DNA of 34,319 nucleotides from Desulfotomaculum sp. GTDB lineage: Bacteria; Bacillota; Desulfotomaculia; Desulfotomaculales; Nap2-2B. Position numbers and translations under genes: made by a program. Every line of letters starts with the position of its first letter. Positions within the stretch are counted from its first letter, which is position 1. The stretch covers positions 71,889-106,207 of the forward strand of contig DOTD01000069.1 in assembly GCA_003513005.1 (NCBI GenBank). Reading direction: 5' to 3'. This document shows positions 34,178-34,319 of this stretch, piece by piece. The notes beneath the pieces are model-generated. The model saw only the letters and a program-made list of their open reading frames with translations. It did not search any database and was not told the origin of the DNA.

Positions 34178-34259
34178 ATTAAAATTTTTAAAAAAACAGA
34201 ACTCCAACCATCCGATGTCGAATATTGCATTATGAAAATCGCGGTGGAAGGAAATTCGT

Positions 34260-34319
34260 ATGGAATATCGGACAAGGCCTGAAATAACAGAAGATAAGGT
34301 TGAACAGATCAGGGGCATC
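34260..34319 (+). CDS. Partial CDS running off the window end, function unknown
   Basis: Twenty codons from ATG 34260, starting MEYRTRPEIT and ending at VEQIRGI, are open to the window edge. GGAAGGA (34246-34252) is a fair ribosome site 7 nt upstream. Too short to assign. Confidence 0.5.
   Translation, partial: MEYRTRPEITEDKVEQIRGI

Overview
The window reads as a chromosomal segment of a low-to-mid GC, spore-forming, strictly anaerobic Firmicute, most likely of the Peptococcaceae / Desulfotomaculum–Pelotomaculum group. The reasons are the gene order ctsR-mcsA-mcsB-clpC-radA-disA followed by carD, a PIN/TRAM protein, ispD and ispF; the spore genes sleB-ypeB and a pdaA-like deacetylase; a SCIFF peptide with its radical SAM maturase (typical of Clostridia); a DsrC with both C-terminal redox cysteines; and secreted proteins with the copper amine oxidase N-terminal-like fold. 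The genus is an inference; no search was possible.

Layout: (1) 1-3780: the 3' end of 16S rRNA, tRNA-Ile, tRNA-Ala, 23S and 5S rRNA, closed by a terminator. The 23S carries an extra long hairpin near its 3' end. (2) 3786-8371: an accessory block of three secreted proteins on the minus strand around a small plus-strand YraN-type gene. About 465 bp without a gene (4686-5150) holds a run of hairpins and a large inverted repeat. (3) 8669-15886: the CtsR-controlled protein quality-control operon (ctsR, mcsA, mcsB, clpC) continuing into radA and disA, with a CtsR-type operator just after the promoter. (4) 15888-19450: a small Cys-containing protein of unknown function on the minus strand, then carD with a strong extended -10 promoter, a 10-bp palindrome on its -35 box and a run of ten C in its leader. 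The PIN/TRAM protein, ispD and ispF follow, the last three overlapping or tightly packed.

(5) 19386-23550: a minus-strand sirtuin whose 3' end overlaps ispF, then a divergent SCIFF ranthipeptide cassette (precursor and maturase) followed by a membrane-anchored TPR protein and a membrane-anchored HExxH protease. The SCIFF precursor has five, not six, cysteines. (6) 23605-30309: murA, an orphan dsrC, the sleB-ypeB germination pair (minus), lepA, and a pdaA-like deacetylase (minus). (7) 30487-30887: a tRNA cluster (Thr, Tyr, initiator Met) with its own promoter and terminator. (8) 30938-34319: a TauE/SafE permease, an unknown protein with a HELIH zinc-protease-like motif, a GalT/HIT-like protein, a strong terminator and the first 20 codons of another gene.

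Most of the window is ordinary housekeeping. The parts most worth a second look are the five-cysteine SCIFF and its TPR/protease neighbours, the unexplained structured stretch 4839-5122, the carD leader, and the secreted-protein gene whose signal peptide runs upstream of any recognisable start codon.
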